Shown here piece after piece: positions 44,791 through 53,170 of a stretch of DNA of 64,000 nt. Numbering within the stretch: position 1 is the first letter of the stretch; the number at the start of each line of letters is the position of its first letter. Origin of the DNA: CAZBLK01 sp964492715 (GTDB lineage Bacteria > Bacillota > Clostridia > Lachnospirales > WRBF01); the NCBI GenBank assembly GCA_964492715.1, contig CAZBLK010000007.1, positions 45,181 to 109,180 on the forward strand, written 5' to 3'. A program made the translations under genes and the position numbers. Below the pieces are notes generated by a model. The model had not been told where the DNA came from, did no database searches, and worked only from the letters and a program-made list of their open reading frames with translations.

Positions 44791-45532
44791 TAAACCTGTT
44801 AAAATTATAATGCTTGGTGCAGGTGGAACTGGCGGACACGTTGCTCCTCATCTGTACAGGCTACTCCATACCTTAGAACGCCCTGTAAAGATAATCATTG
44901 CAGACGGTGACATTGTGGAGCAAAAAAATCTTGTCCGTCAAAACTTCATATCCTCTGATTTAGGAAAGAACAAAGCACAAGTTTTAGCGGAACGATATGC
45001 TACGGCCTTTGGTATGGAAACTTTGTATGTTCCCGAGTTTATTGAGAGTATAGATAAGCTAACGGAGCTAATACAACCCGAAATCTACCAACCGTCGCCA
45101 TATTCATATCAAAGGTTAGAGGGGCTATCTATTCTCATCGGTGCGGTGGATAACAACAAGAGCCGCAAGCTATGCCATCAAGTGTTCACGCAAACCGATA
45201 ACCTAATTTATATCGACAGTGGTAACGGCGAATTTACAGGGCAGGTTATTTGCGGTATAAGACGCAAAGGTCGGACTTATTACAAACCCATTGGCGACAC
45301 CTACCCCGATATACTTGATGATACCGATAAATTTCCAACGGAATTATCGTGTGCCGAAGCGGCTGTATCTGCTCCTCAAAGTATTGTGGCAAATATAATG
45401 GCGGCTACTGCAATAATATCGTATCTGTACAACATTCTAATCCTTGGGAATATTGAAACCCGAAGTGTAACATTCTCCACAAAGACGGTAAATTTGAAAC
45501 CGAATATAACACACAAACGAAAGGCGGCATAA
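44774..45532 (+). CDS. ThiF/E1-like adenylyltransferase, PRTRC type
   Basis: 252 residues. Nucleotide-binding loop GAGGTGGHV at 15-23, D44 and D46 (ADGD), R55 and K67 (NLVRQNFISSDLGKNKAQ), D126 (GAVDNN), and a conserved cysteine C193 in ELSCAEAAVSAPQSIVANI. These are the marks of E1-like enzymes that adenylate the C-terminus of a ubiquitin-like or ThiS-like protein. The SCAE...SAPQS region matches what I know of PRTRC ThiF proteins. Overlaps the JAB gene by 17 bases, so co-translation is likely. Confidence 0.88.
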   Translation: MKFALDKPVKIIMLGAGGTGGHVAPHLYRLLHTLERPVKIIIADGDIVEQKNLVRQNFISSDLGKNKAQVLAERYATAFGMETLYVPEFIESIDKLTELIQPEIYQPSPYSYQRLEGLSILIGAVDNNKSRKLCHQVFTQTDNLIYIDSGNGEFTGQVICGIRRKGRTYYKPIGDTYPDILDDTDKFPTELSCAEAAVSAPQSIVANIMAATAIISYLYNILILGNIETRSVTFSTKTVNLKPNITHKRKAA

Positions 45533-45534
45533 TT

Positions 45535-46002
45535 ATGTCCATAAAATCTCAGCAACAGAATATGAAAACTATACACACTCTTGTCTTACAGGACTTAGGG
45601 TATATCTTCGGTGAACGTGAGAGCGGCCCGAATGGAGCAAAGAAGCAATTTTTAAGCAAGTCAGCGGCATTTTTGCGTGCCTTGGCTAACGACTTGGGAT
45701 TCAAAGAATTTAAGGTTAATACCAATCCCGGCGGTATAGCTGTGTCCGGTGATGTAACACTTATGGGTATGTGGGATGATGGCAACGGTCTGTATTTTCA
45801 AATAAATCAGCCTATGCAGCCATTTAACAGCTTCTTGTTTCGTGCTATCAAAAATATGAAGGATTACAGTGGCGGCGCTAACCAATGGCTTCCTTGCTCT
45901 ATTTTTGAGAACGAAAATTACGAAAGACTTACAAACACACTCTCTGCATTAAGGAAACCAACAGAGGAAAATACAGCAGAGGGGGTGTTGAAAGTTGCTT
46001 AA
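45535..46002 (+). CDS. Hypothetical protein, 155 residues
   Basis: Two bases after the E1-like gene; its end overlaps the methylase start. GYIFGERESGPNGAKKQFLS at the start, then a probable alpha/beta fold (VAVSGD-like stretch GGIAVSGDVTLMGMWDDGNG and LYFQINQP). One cysteine (C122 region, WLPCSIF). No family recognised. Its fixed position between E1-like and methylase genes argues for a role in this module. Confidence 0.7.
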   Translation: MSIKSQQQNMKTIHTLVLQDLGYIFGERESGPNGAKKQFLSKSAAFLRALANDLGFKEFKVNTNPGGIAVSGDVTLMGMWDDGNGLYFQINQPMQPFNSFLFRAIKNMKDYSGGANQWLPCSIFENENYERLTNTLSALRKPTEENTAEGVLKVA

Positions 46003-47410
46003 TAACCAACACAGCCAAACGCCTTATGCCCTTGTGAAACTTAACGAAGCCGCAAGAGTTATAAAACACAGCATAGGCGAACTGCCTGTATTACGGAAAC
46101 GGCTTGAAAAGTATAAGAAGAATCAGCAAAAAGCCCGTGAAGTCTATACCGACCTCGGACAGCAGTACAGCAGATTGCTTGGTGCTCTTGATACTGCAAC
46201 ACTTGCATTATCTGAGATAGACTTGTCGGATGAAGCAGATTATTCCGTAAAACTTAGTGGGTCACTTAAAGGTTTTAACCTTATGACACCGGACTACACC
46301 AAGCTATGTACTGCATTAAATGGGTATCTCGTTAAACTTCCTGTTGTTGATACACCTAAAACTAAGACAACAAATGCTGCTATTATCGGAAGATTGATGA
46401 ACGACGTCAAGATGGGATACTACCCCACCGATTCTGAACATATCCGTCACATATCTCCGAGTATCGAATTTCCTGAAAATGTAACCGCTAATATCCTTGA
46501 CCCTTGCTGTGGTTGCGGTTTGGCTTTGAAAACACTGGCTCAAGATAAAAACTGCAATACCTACGGCATAGAGCTTGACAGTCACCGTGCAGAAGAAGCA
46601 ATCAATCATCTAAACAGAGTAGGTTTTGGCAGTTATTTCCATTCTCGTGTAAGCCACGAAGCGTTTCATCTAATGCTGCTTAATCCACCATATCTCTCTG
46701 TTATGACCGAGGGTGGAAATAACACACGCAATGAAAAGCGGTTCTTGGTTGAATCCCTGTATCATTTGATGTACGGCGGTTTATTGATTTATATAATACC
46801 ACATTATCGCCTAACTGCCGATATTTGCAGAGTGCTTTGTAATAATTTTGATGACTTGACTGTGTGGAAGTTTATGGGGGACGAGTTTAAGAAATATAAG
46901 CAAGTTGCCGTTATGGGTATTCGTCGTAAAAGGCAAGACGGCTCTGCTATGGTTCAAACACTTACAAGCCTTGCTCTTACACCTGATGATTTACTGGAGC
47001 TTACGAAACTACCGAAAAATCGTTACCATTTACCTACCACATCTGTAAAGGTGAATACCTTCAAAGGCGCACAGTTCAACGTCCACGAGTTGGCTGAACA
47101 GCTTAACCGTTCCACAAGCTTTTCCAGACTGTTTGAAAAAAATAAGCTCGACAGCACAGAAAAACGTCCGCTTTTACCGCTTAATATCGGGCAAATAGGT
47201 CTTGTTGGAGGAAGTGGGCTTATTAACGGCTTGGTTGAATGTGATACACCGCACATTATAAAAGGGCGTATTGTCAAAGAAAACACCACAAGCCACGAAG
47301 AAAATTTGAACACCAAGGGCGAGTTGACTTCAACCACGGTTTATGAAACTCGGGCAAACAAGATGATTTTTAACATTCTAACGCCGGAAGGCTTTATATC
47401 ATTAGCATAA
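45995..47410 (+). CDS. SAM-dependent DNA methyltransferase (DUF6094-like)
   Basis: 471 residues from TTG 45995 with GGGGGTG upstream, inside the previous gene. An N-terminal coiled coil (RKRLEKYKKNQQKAREVY) is followed by methylase motif I (ILDPCCGCGLALKTL) near 170 and the catalytic motif NPPYLSV near 230, which point to N6-adenine or N4-cytosine methylation. No restriction partner is nearby, so an orphan protective or regulatory methylase is likely. It belongs to the PRTRC-like block. Confidence 0.85.
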   Translation: MLNNQHSQTPYALVKLNEAARVIKHSIGELPVLRKRLEKYKKNQQKAREVYTDLGQQYSRLLGALDTATLALSEIDLSDEADYSVKLSGSLKGFNLMTPDYTKLCTALNGYLVKLPVVDTPKTKTTNAAIIGRLMNDVKMGYYPTDSEHIRHISPSIEFPENVTANILDPCCGCGLALKTLAQDKNCNTYGIELDSHRAEEAINHLNRVGFGSYFHSRVSHEAFHLMLLNPPYLSVMTEGGNNTRNEKRFLVESLYHLMYGGLLIYIIPHYRLTADICRVLCNNFDDLTVWKFMGDEFKKYKQVAVMGIRRKRQDGSAMVQTLTSLALTPDDLLELTKLPKNRYHLPTTSVKVNTFKGAQFNVHELAEQLNRSTSFSRLFEKNKLDSTEKRPLLPLNIGQIGLVGGSGLINGLVECDTPHIIKGRIVKENTTSHEENLNTKGELTSTTVYETRANKMIFNILTPEGFISLA

Positions 47411-47425
47411 TGGAGGGAATAAAAT

Positions 47426-47722
47426 TTGACTGCTACAAAAACAACCAAAAACAAATTAACTTTTCTACCTGTCGGGAGGGTTGTTGTTACAGCAAACGCT
47501 AACGAGGTTTTAATGCACGAGGACATAATCGACGCTCTTGACCGTCATCAGCTTGGGGATTGGGGCGAGGTCTGCGAATCTGACTGCAAGGCAAACAATG
47601 ATGCTTGTAAATATGGTAAACGTATTCTGTCGGCATATACAAGCACATTTGGTGATAAGTTTTGGGTTATCACCGAAGCCGACCGAAAAACCACTACAAT
47701 TTTGCTACCAAGCGATTACTAA
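47426..47722 (+). CDS. Plasmid-type small protein, 98 residues
   Basis: TTG start with GGAGGGAAT upstream. It carries DRHQLGDWGEVCESD, then RILSAYTS, FWVITEADRKTTTILLPSDY. This pattern occurs in small plasmid and element proteins of unknown function, as far as I can recall. Sits between the methylase and a hypothetical gene. Confidence 0.65.
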   Translation: MTATKTTKNKLTFLPVGRVVVTANANEVLMHEDIIDALDRHQLGDWGEVCESDCKANNDACKYGKRILSAYTSTFGDKFWVITEADRKTTTILLPSDY

Positions 47723-47744
47723 ACACTTGAAATGAGGGAGAAAG

Positions 47745-48041
47745 ATGATTACGGTAAGCACAGCACAATTATTATCCGCCATTGCCGAGGCAAACGCTTT
47801 TAAGCTTCCCGATATGAATGAGGGTACGGAATATCTTTACAACACGCTCTACACCAGACTTTCGCAAAACATTGAGGTTAAGCTGTCGGATATTGACTTT
47901 GATGCTTTCGAGTCGGACGATATAGATTCGCTTAACGGTATACACACTGATGTTTTCGAGAGAAATCACTATGCAGCGGGCGGAATAATATCCACATTAC
48001 GAAAGCTTACACCTGCTTGTAAAGCTGTGAGCTATGTGTAG
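47745..48041 (+). CDS. Hypothetical protein, 98 residues
   Basis: ATG 47745 follows GGGAGAAAG. Acidic, soluble (LSDIDFDAFESDDIDSLNG). No family recognised. Small enough to be a ubiquitin-like candidate, but there is no terminal glycine tail and composition does not support it. Confidence 0.6.
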   Translation: MITVSTAQLLSAIAEANAFKLPDMNEGTEYLYNTLYTRLSQNIEVKLSDIDFDAFESDDIDSLNGIHTDVFERNHYAAGGIISTLRKLTPACKAVSYV

Positions 48042-48052
48042 GAGTGATTATA

Positions 48053-48595
48053 GTGGAAATAGTGGGATTCGGCGAAATTATCGGCACTATTACGCTTGCA
48101 AAGGAACTGTACGATATTGGTCGCTATGACATCGTTAAAAATCAGTTTTACAATACGCTTTGCTATGATTATTGGTATGAAAATATGTATGGTGTAATAT
48201 CGTCCGTATTTTCGGGATTTTACAGCGACCATATTGACGATGACGAAACAGAACTTATGATATTTACGGACGATTGTTTGAGTGATTATTACACTTATGC
48301 GTGGGAATTTGGTAAAAAGAACAATATTCCTTATGACAAAAATCCGTATGTTATCGAAGCTAATGACGAGGTGTACAGGCAGCTTAGTTTCTGTTATTCA
48401 CTGGGTTGGAAGCTGTTAGGTTACACCAAAACCAAAAATATAGCCAAGCAGAGTAAACTAATCATTTATATCGGTATGTGTGAATGTGATAGCCATTCTC
48501 ATTTGGCATACAGTTTGGTTAGACTTTACAAGTGGTTTTCGGCAAAATGTGCGGAATTTGCTAAGACTAAGACAAAGGAGGAAGTGGCGGCTTGA
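48053..48595 (+). CDS. Hypothetical protein, 180 residues
   Basis: Start GTG 48053, eight bases after GGAG. Tyrosine- and aspartate-rich (YDYWYENMYGVISSVF, SDYYTYAWEFGKKNN). No membrane segment, no family recognised. Its TGA overlaps the TTG of the E2-like gene, so translation is coupled. Confidence 0.6.
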   Translation: MEIVGFGEIIGTITLAKELYDIGRYDIVKNQFYNTLCYDYWYENMYGVISSVFSGFYSDHIDDDETELMIFTDDCLSDYYTYAWEFGKKNNIPYDKNPYVIEANDEVYRQLSFCYSLGWKLLGYTKTKNIAKQSKLIIYIGMCECDSHSHLAYSLVRLYKWFSAKCAEFAKTKTKEEVAA

Positions 48596-49251
48596 GTGAT
48601 GTTCTAATCAGAATACGAGATAACGGTACTGTGGCGGTTGAGGATAACAGAGATGGTGTAAAAGGTTTTAAGGAAATTAGTCCCGATTCTCTTTTGGAAT
48701 GTATCAACCGAAGCTTACTCCGTGGAGCGGTATTCAGCGGATTGTTACCGAAGAATTGCTTGTCATTTGCGGCTTATGACAACGGTGATAAATACATTTC
48801 TATATTACACCCTGAAAGCAAAGCCGACATAACGTATTACGGCTCACCTTATCAGGATTTTCCACTACCAAGGTTGGCATTTGGGTTTCATATTACAAAA
48901 GAAAACAGAATAAGTCAGTGCAGATTAGGCGTTGTCGGGAATGAGTGTCATCTCAAACCGACAACGCCTATGTTTGTCTACCCATTTAGCAATGTATCGG
49001 GTACTCATCTATGCGTTGGCAATAATGTACTGCCTAAGTGTGAAAGCCTGCACACATTAGGGAGCGTACCATATTACATTTTGAGTATGGACAATAATAA
49101 CGACCATTTCAAGCCGTCAAATAATAAGTTGGGGCTTGAAATGCGTGATTTGCTGGAGCTGTTGCGGGATAAGACCTCAGAATATTATTACACCGACATT
49201 CTTATCCCCGACAAAGCAACTTTAGCTGATTTTATAAACGGAAAGGATTGA
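48592..49251 (+). CDS. PRTRC-B / prokaryotic E2-like (Prok-E2_D) protein
   Basis: 219 residues, TTG start overlapping the previous stop (GGAGGAAG upstream). The C-terminal half shows TPMFVYPFSNVSGTHLCVGN followed by NVLP, the pattern I recall from PRTRC protein B, which is related to E2/UBC enzymes. C141 in HLCVGNN is the candidate thioester cysteine, and H172 in NNNDHF may correspond to the FTHPN histidine. The C-terminal TDILIPDKATLADFI also fits. With JAB and E1-like genes upstream it completes a conjugation-like set. The match is from memory of the family, not a search. Confidence 0.7.
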   Translation: MSDVLIRIRDNGTVAVEDNRDGVKGFKEISPDSLLECINRSLLRGAVFSGLLPKNCLSFAAYDNGDKYISILHPESKADITYYGSPYQDFPLPRLAFGFHITKENRISQCRLGVVGNECHLKPTTPMFVYPFSNVSGTHLCVGNNVLPKCESLHTLGSVPYYILSMDNNNDHFKPSNNKLGLEMRDLLELLRDKTSEYYYTDILIPDKATLADFINGKD

Positions 49252-49568
49252 TGGCTATGGACGATAACTTGAAAGAAAATTTGAAAAAGGTCCGTAATAT
49301 CGAAAACAAATATGGCATTGTAATGTTCCGAATGGGGCTGTCGCATTTGGTGGATGTCGGACATCGGCATTTGGACGATACCCTCGTTGAAGAAAACATA
49401 CAGCAAATTGTAGCACAGGGTGAAGAAGATGAGGCTAACGGTGTTCATCCAATAATGACACCGGAGTATAAGTGCGAAATCATCCGTTGTGCCGCCGAAC
49501 TTGCTAAGTTTAGTATTTGGACGTTGTTTGCTTACATCAAAAAATATGTGGAGGTGGGGAGTTTATGA
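49251..49568 (+). CDS. Hypothetical protein, about 105 residues
   Basis: ATG 49251 overlaps the preceding TGA; AAAGG lies just before. A second ATG is at 49257. Soluble and helical, with RMGLSHLVDVGHRHLDDTLV giving several histidines. No family recognised. The last bases overlap the start of the DUF3849-like gene. Confidence 0.55.
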   Translation: MAMDDNLKENLKKVRNIENKYGIVMFRMGLSHLVDVGHRHLDDTLVEENIQQIVAQGEEDEANGVHPIMTPEYKCEIIRCAAELAKFSIWTLFAYIKKYVEVGSL

Positions 49569-50866
49569 AAGAACAAAATGTAACAATCGTTGACGCTCCC
49601 GAGGTTATTTTGACAGAAGATGAAAAGGCCGGCGATGTGCTGTTAAAGTTCTACCGTGCATTGGGTTGGAACGGTGAAGATTATCTTGACCCTTGTAAAA
49701 TCCGCACGACCAAGGAAGTATACGACCGTCTGTACGATACTATGTACGACAAATGCCCTGACCCTGTTGCCGTGGGTATGACTATGGTTAATAGCGGTCC
49801 CGGTATTGAAAATTATATATCCACGGGGAAAGTTTATTTACTCGAGGGTTGGATAACACCCATTAAACAAAAGAAAGAGGATATTGCCGACAATTCTGTC
49901 AACGAATGTCCTTTTAACGGCGACCCTAATAATGATTGCGAAGGTTGCGCATATTCCGGCGATTACCATTTTGAAAACGGAGAATGTGTCAAACGTAAGG
50001 ATTTGTACAATACAGGTGCGGATATGTGGCGTGAAAACGTGATTAAATACGGTTTTGATGAGGCTTTAACTATCTGCGGTAATTATCTCGAAATGAATTT
50101 GAAACGCAGCCACTCCGATGATGAAAAGAATTTCAGCCGAGAATTATTCAAGGCTATGTATGAGGCTACGGCGAATAATGTAGCTTCTATTAAAATTGTG
50201 TACCCATTTACATTCGAGATAGCTCACGAGCGTTGGGAAGCATCATATTATCACATAAGCCGAGGTATGAATGAAAAGTGCAGTCGTGATATTACCAAGA
50301 GCATAAACGATTCGTGTTACGAACCCAATTTCTATAATCTTGAAAATGCAGCGTGGAAAATGCTTTTGAAATACGGCTTCAACCGTGTTTGCTCTGTTTT
50401 GGCTTATCAGATTGGGGAGCATAAAAGCGACGGACGATACTCACAGGCAAACAAAAAATGGGCTCAAGGTTTCATTATCCCCGATAAAGCGTTTGATAAT
50501 TCATTTATGAACGCTCACGCCACATTGGTTGACGGCTTTACCGATTATGTCCGCAAGCTGTATGCCGAAATGAACGCAGAGCAATACGCATTACCGGGTT
50601 ATGAAGAACACGGCGAGGTAGTGAACGGATATGAGATTTATAGAGCGATTATGGTTAATGACGATACAGGTTTCGCTATTGCACATAATCCTAACTCTGT
50701 GGATTCTTATGTTTGCTGGCAATTCAAGGTGTGTGATGGTAAACGCCAATATAACTGGGGCGTGTATGGGTCTGAACAAGCGGTGATAGATAGCTTTAAT
50801 GCTCGTGTGTTTGTCAATGCCGAAGCTGAAAACGATAATAAAAACGAAGGAGAAGAAAACGTATGA
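49565..50866 (+). CDS. DUF3849-like protein with a cysteine cluster
   Basis: 433 residues from ATG 49565 (GGAGGTGGGG upstream, ATGA overlap). The centre has CPFNGDPNNDCEGCAYSGDY, a likely metal-binding loop (cysteines near 119, 129 and 132). The region AAWKMLLKYGFNRVCSVLAY and DGRYSQANKKWAQGF matches the DUF3849 pattern found in mobile element proteins. Function unknown. It overlaps the Rad52-like gene. Confidence 0.6.
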   Translation: MKEQNVTIVDAPEVILTEDEKAGDVLLKFYRALGWNGEDYLDPCKIRTTKEVYDRLYDTMYDKCPDPVAVGMTMVNSGPGIENYISTGKVYLLEGWITPIKQKKEDIADNSVNECPFNGDPNNDCEGCAYSGDYHFENGECVKRKDLYNTGADMWRENVIKYGFDEALTICGNYLEMNLKRSHSDDEKNFSRELFKAMYEATANNVASIKIVYPFTFEIAHERWEASYYHISRGMNEKCSRDITKSINDSCYEPNFYNLENAAWKMLLKYGFNRVCSVLAYQIGEHKSDGRYSQANKKWAQGFIIPDKAFDNSFMNAHATLVDGFTDYVRKLYAEMNAEQYALPGYEEHGEVVNGYEIYRAIMVNDDTGFAIAHNPNSVDSYVCWQFKVCDGKRQYNWGVYGSEQAVIDSFNARVFVNAEAENDNKNEGEENV

Positions 50867-51675
50867 AACAGGAAGAAATCATTAAGCGATTGCGTGAGCC
50901 GTTCGCTTTCAATGAGGTTGAGTGGAAAATCCAAGTCACCACGCAAGACAAAGCAAAAGGTATGGCTGTAGCCTACATCGATAGCAGAGCCATTCAAAAA
51001 CGTTTAGACGAAGTTGTCGGTGCTTTTAACTGGCAGAATGTCTACTCCCCTTGGCAAGATAAATCCCAAATTTGCGGACTTTCTATCTTCAGCAGTGAGC
51101 ATAGTGAGTGGGTGACAAAATATGACGGTGCGGAAAATACAGACATTGAGCCTATAAAGGGCGGTCTTTCTGACGCTTTCAAAAGGGCGGCTATTCAGTG
51201 GGGTATTGGGCGGTATTTATATGAGCTTACCGGACTTTGGGTTGAAATTGAACAGCGTGGTAAGAGTAGTATAATCAAGGAAAATCAATATGCAAGGTTG
51301 GAAGCCGAGTATAACCACGCAGTTGCCAAGATATTTGGTGGCGTGGCTAATCAAGGAAATGCAGCTACCACTAAACAGGACAGCACACCCGCTCCTGCCA
51401 ACAAGAAAGATACACCGAAAACACCGCCGACCAATGCCAAACAGTCAACTTCTGCCGCAAGTCCTAATTATCGTGTACAGTCGGTAAAGCCGAGTGGAAA
51501 AGAATCACAGCTATTGGAGCTTGTTAATGCCGATGGCGAGGTTGTTTCAGCTTATGTCAAGAACAGCGACAAGGGCATTAAAGTCGGTGCCCTGCTTCAA
51601 GGAGTTGATATGGTGCAGAAAGACAGTAGCTATGGGCAGTACAATCTAATCAACGCTTATAAAATAGCGGCGTAA
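50863..51675 (+). CDS. Rad52/22 family single-strand annealing protein
   Basis: 270 residues. The Rad52 core covers about 1-155: PFAFNEVEWKIQVTT, AYIDSRAIQKRLDEVVGAFN, and SDAFKRAAIQWGIGRYLY are family signatures. A Pro/Thr/Ala linker (170-200) leads to a C-terminal domain about 70 long. With the YqaJ exonuclease at 39745 it would give RecA-independent recombination. Start overlaps the upstream stop (ATGA). A terminator follows. Confidence 0.92.
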   Translation: MKQEEIIKRLREPFAFNEVEWKIQVTTQDKAKGMAVAYIDSRAIQKRLDEVVGAFNWQNVYSPWQDKSQICGLSIFSSEHSEWVTKYDGAENTDIEPIKGGLSDAFKRAAIQWGIGRYLYELTGLWVEIEQRGKSSIIKENQYARLEAEYNHAVAKIFGGVANQGNAATTKQDSTPAPANKKDTPKTPPTNAKQSTSAASPNYRVQSVKPSGKESQLLELVNADGEVVSAYVKNSDKGIKVGALLQGVDMVQKDSSYGQYNLINAYKIAA

Positions 51676-51690
51676 TAACGAAAGCACAAG

Positions 51691-51730
51691 AGAGCGATAA
51701 GGAAAATCAATCCTTATAGCTCTTTATTTT
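51691..51730 (+). terminator. Terminator after the Rad52-like gene
   Basis: AGAGCGATAAGGA pairs with TCCTTATAGCTCT, followed by TTATTTT. It closes the block that starts at 43660. Confidence 0.75.
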
Positions 51731-51751
51731 GTTTATGGAGGGTGGATGTAA

Positions 51752-51913
51752 ATGTCTGACAAAATTATCATTAACGACAGGGACGAATTTAATTGTGCCG
51801 CTTATGAAACACCGAGAAACACTGAATGGTGTGAAGAAAACTGTCCGCGTTATTACCGTTGTGACACGATAGCAATGGTTAATGACGAGCTAAAAGAAAA
51901 ATATGGTGAGTGA
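51752..51913 (+). CDS. Small cysteine-rich protein, 53 residues
   Basis: ATG 51752 after GGAGGGTGG. Four cysteines (C15, C27, C31, C37; WCEENCPRYYRC) suggest a metal-binding knuckle. No family recognised. Next gene begins 16 bases further on. Confidence 0.6.
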   Translation: MSDKIIINDRDEFNCAAYETPRNTEWCEENCPRYYRCDTIAMVNDELKEKYGE

Positions 51914-51929
51914 AAGGAAGGAATTTACT

Positions 51930-52106
51930 ATGGCAGACTATAAAACTATGTACCTAACCTTGTTTAACGCTGTAACCGATGCGGTTAAGCTTTTACAAAA
52001 AGCACAGATTGAAGTAGAGGAAATGTTTATCTCACAGGAAGAACCTAAAATTACTCTGTTAAAGCTGTCCGACGAAACAGAGGATAGTCCCGAAAGTGAG
52101 CGTTAG
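51930..52106 (+). CDS. Small helical protein, 58 residues
   Basis: ATG 51930 after AAGGAAGGAA. Opens MADYKTMYLTLFNAVTDAV and ends in a charged tail. This opening is like small proteins found in many Firmicute elements. Function unknown. Confidence 0.6.
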   Translation: MADYKTMYLTLFNAVTDAVKLLQKAQIEVEEMFISQEEPKITLLKLSDETEDSPESER

Positions 52107-52129
52107 CAAACGATTTTTCTGATGAAGAA

Positions 52130-52176
52130 ATGCCCCTTGTCAAATGACTGATACAGTCACCATAGACAAGGGGCAT
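52130..52176 (+). terminator. Nested hairpin
   Basis: ATGCCCCTTGTC pairs with GACAAGGGGCAT, with an inner stem TGACTG/CAGTCA. No T tract follows; a terminator or an mRNA structure. Confidence 0.55.
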
Positions 52177-52221
52177 TAACTTGGATAAAATAAAATATAT
52201 ACAAAGGAAGGTGCATTAAGC

Positions 52222-52485
52222 TTGCAAGAAAAATTCAATGATGAAAAAGTAATTAGGGAGCTTCCTAATGCTTTAATCAATTTTCTGTGGTACTTATGGG
52301 AAACCTACTGTAATAATGAAGAAACCATCTTTGTTCTGTCACAATCGGACAGCGGCGAAAGCCGCCAAACTGTCCGTATATGTGCAGTTGATAAATCAAT
52401 AACCAAAGATTTTGGCATAAGTATTAACGCCGAAATATTGATACAAAAAAATAATAACGACTTCTGTATGTCATTTGGGGCTTAG
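52222..52485 (+). CDS. Hypothetical protein, 87 residues
   Basis: TTG start with AAGGAAGG upstream. ALINFLWYLWETYCNNEETI gives an aromatic helix, followed by beta-rich sequence. Family uncertain. Its end overlaps the end of the convergent XRE gene by four bases. Confidence 0.6.
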   Translation: MQEKFNDEKVIRELPNALINFLWYLWETYCNNEETIFVLSQSDSGESRQTVRICAVDKSITKDFGISINAEILIQKNNNDFCMSFGA

Positions 52486-52832
52486 ACATTCTTTCCGTCG
52501 TTATAGATTAATATCTGCTTTATTATGTTATAAACTAACTCAATTTCCTGTTTTGAACGGTTCTGTAATTCCATATTGAGCTTTTCAAGAGCAGTTAAGT
52601 CCTTGAATGGCTTGATATTTGCTTCAAAGTCAAAGAATTCTATAAACGACACGTTTAGAGCCATCAGTAACTTTTCCAAGCTTTCTATTGATGGCTTTTT
52701 TATTCCTCTCTCAACATCACCTAAAAATGATGCGTTCAACCCGGAATTTAGCGCAAGTGCTTCCTGTGTCAATCCGGCACGATTTCTGTAATCTTTAATT
52801 CTTTTTCCAATTTGGTTTGATATGCTTTCCAT
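52482..52832 (-). CDS. XRE family transcriptional regulator
   Basis: 116 residues. The helix-turn-helix is clear: IGKRIKDYRNRAGLTQEALA, LNSGLNASFLGDVERGIKKP. A C-terminal helical part (about 70-116) probably dimerises. It faces the GTPase operon at 52985 from across a 150-base gap that holds its likely promoter, so it may control that operon. Confidence 0.85.
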   Translation of the reverse strand: MESISNQIGKRIKDYRNRAGLTQEALALNSGLNASFLGDVERGIKKPSIESLEKLLMALNVSFIEFFDFEANIKPFKDLTALEKLNMELQNRSKQEIELVYNIIKQILIYNDGKNV

Positions 52833-52925
52833 ATATTCACCCTCATTATAATTTTATATGTAAAGCGTAGTATATTCAAACGGCAATAGACGTAAAAACA
52901 TATGATAATTTAACACTCTATTGAG

Positions 52926-52954
52926 TTGTTTTTTGGAAAAAGTTATGGTATAAT
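52926..52954 (+). promoter_or_regulatory. Promoter of the GTPase operon
   Basis: TATAAT 52949-52954 with a weak TTGTTT 17 bases upstream. The site lies between the XRE gene and 52985. Confidence 0.55.
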
Positions 52955-52984
52955 GTCAGAAAAAGCGTTTGGAGGGTTAGCATA

Positions 52985-53170
52985 ATGCTTCATTTTATTA
53001 AACTGCGGAAAATGCAAGATATAAATAGCAACCGTATTCAAATTAACCATATTTTATCGATTCTCTTAAAAGTTATCTCGGCTGTAGCCATTGCCTACGC
53101 TTCTTATAAAATTCCATCAGCCCTTGCACAAAAAACTTTTTATTACAAGAATAAGGGAGGGCGTATATAA
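52985..53170 (+). CDS. Small single-pass membrane protein, 61 residues
   Basis: ATG 52985 with TTTGGAGGG upstream. One membrane segment (ILSILLKVISAVAIAYASY), a basic N-terminal part and a short tail (FYYKNKGGRI). It ends exactly where the GTPase gene starts. Similar in build to the small membrane protein at 37671. Confidence 0.65.
   Translation: MLHFIKLRKMQDINSNRIQINHILSILLKVISAVAIAYASYKIPSALAQKTFYYKNKGGRI

Noticed and set aside
45535..46002. 155-residue protein as the E2 enzyme
   Set aside because: Its single cysteine lies outside any E2-like pattern; the 48592 product fits the PRTRC-B pattern better.
47745..48041. 98-residue protein as the free ubiquitin-like modifier
   Set aside because: No C-terminal glycine tail and an acidic, helix-like composition; not supported.
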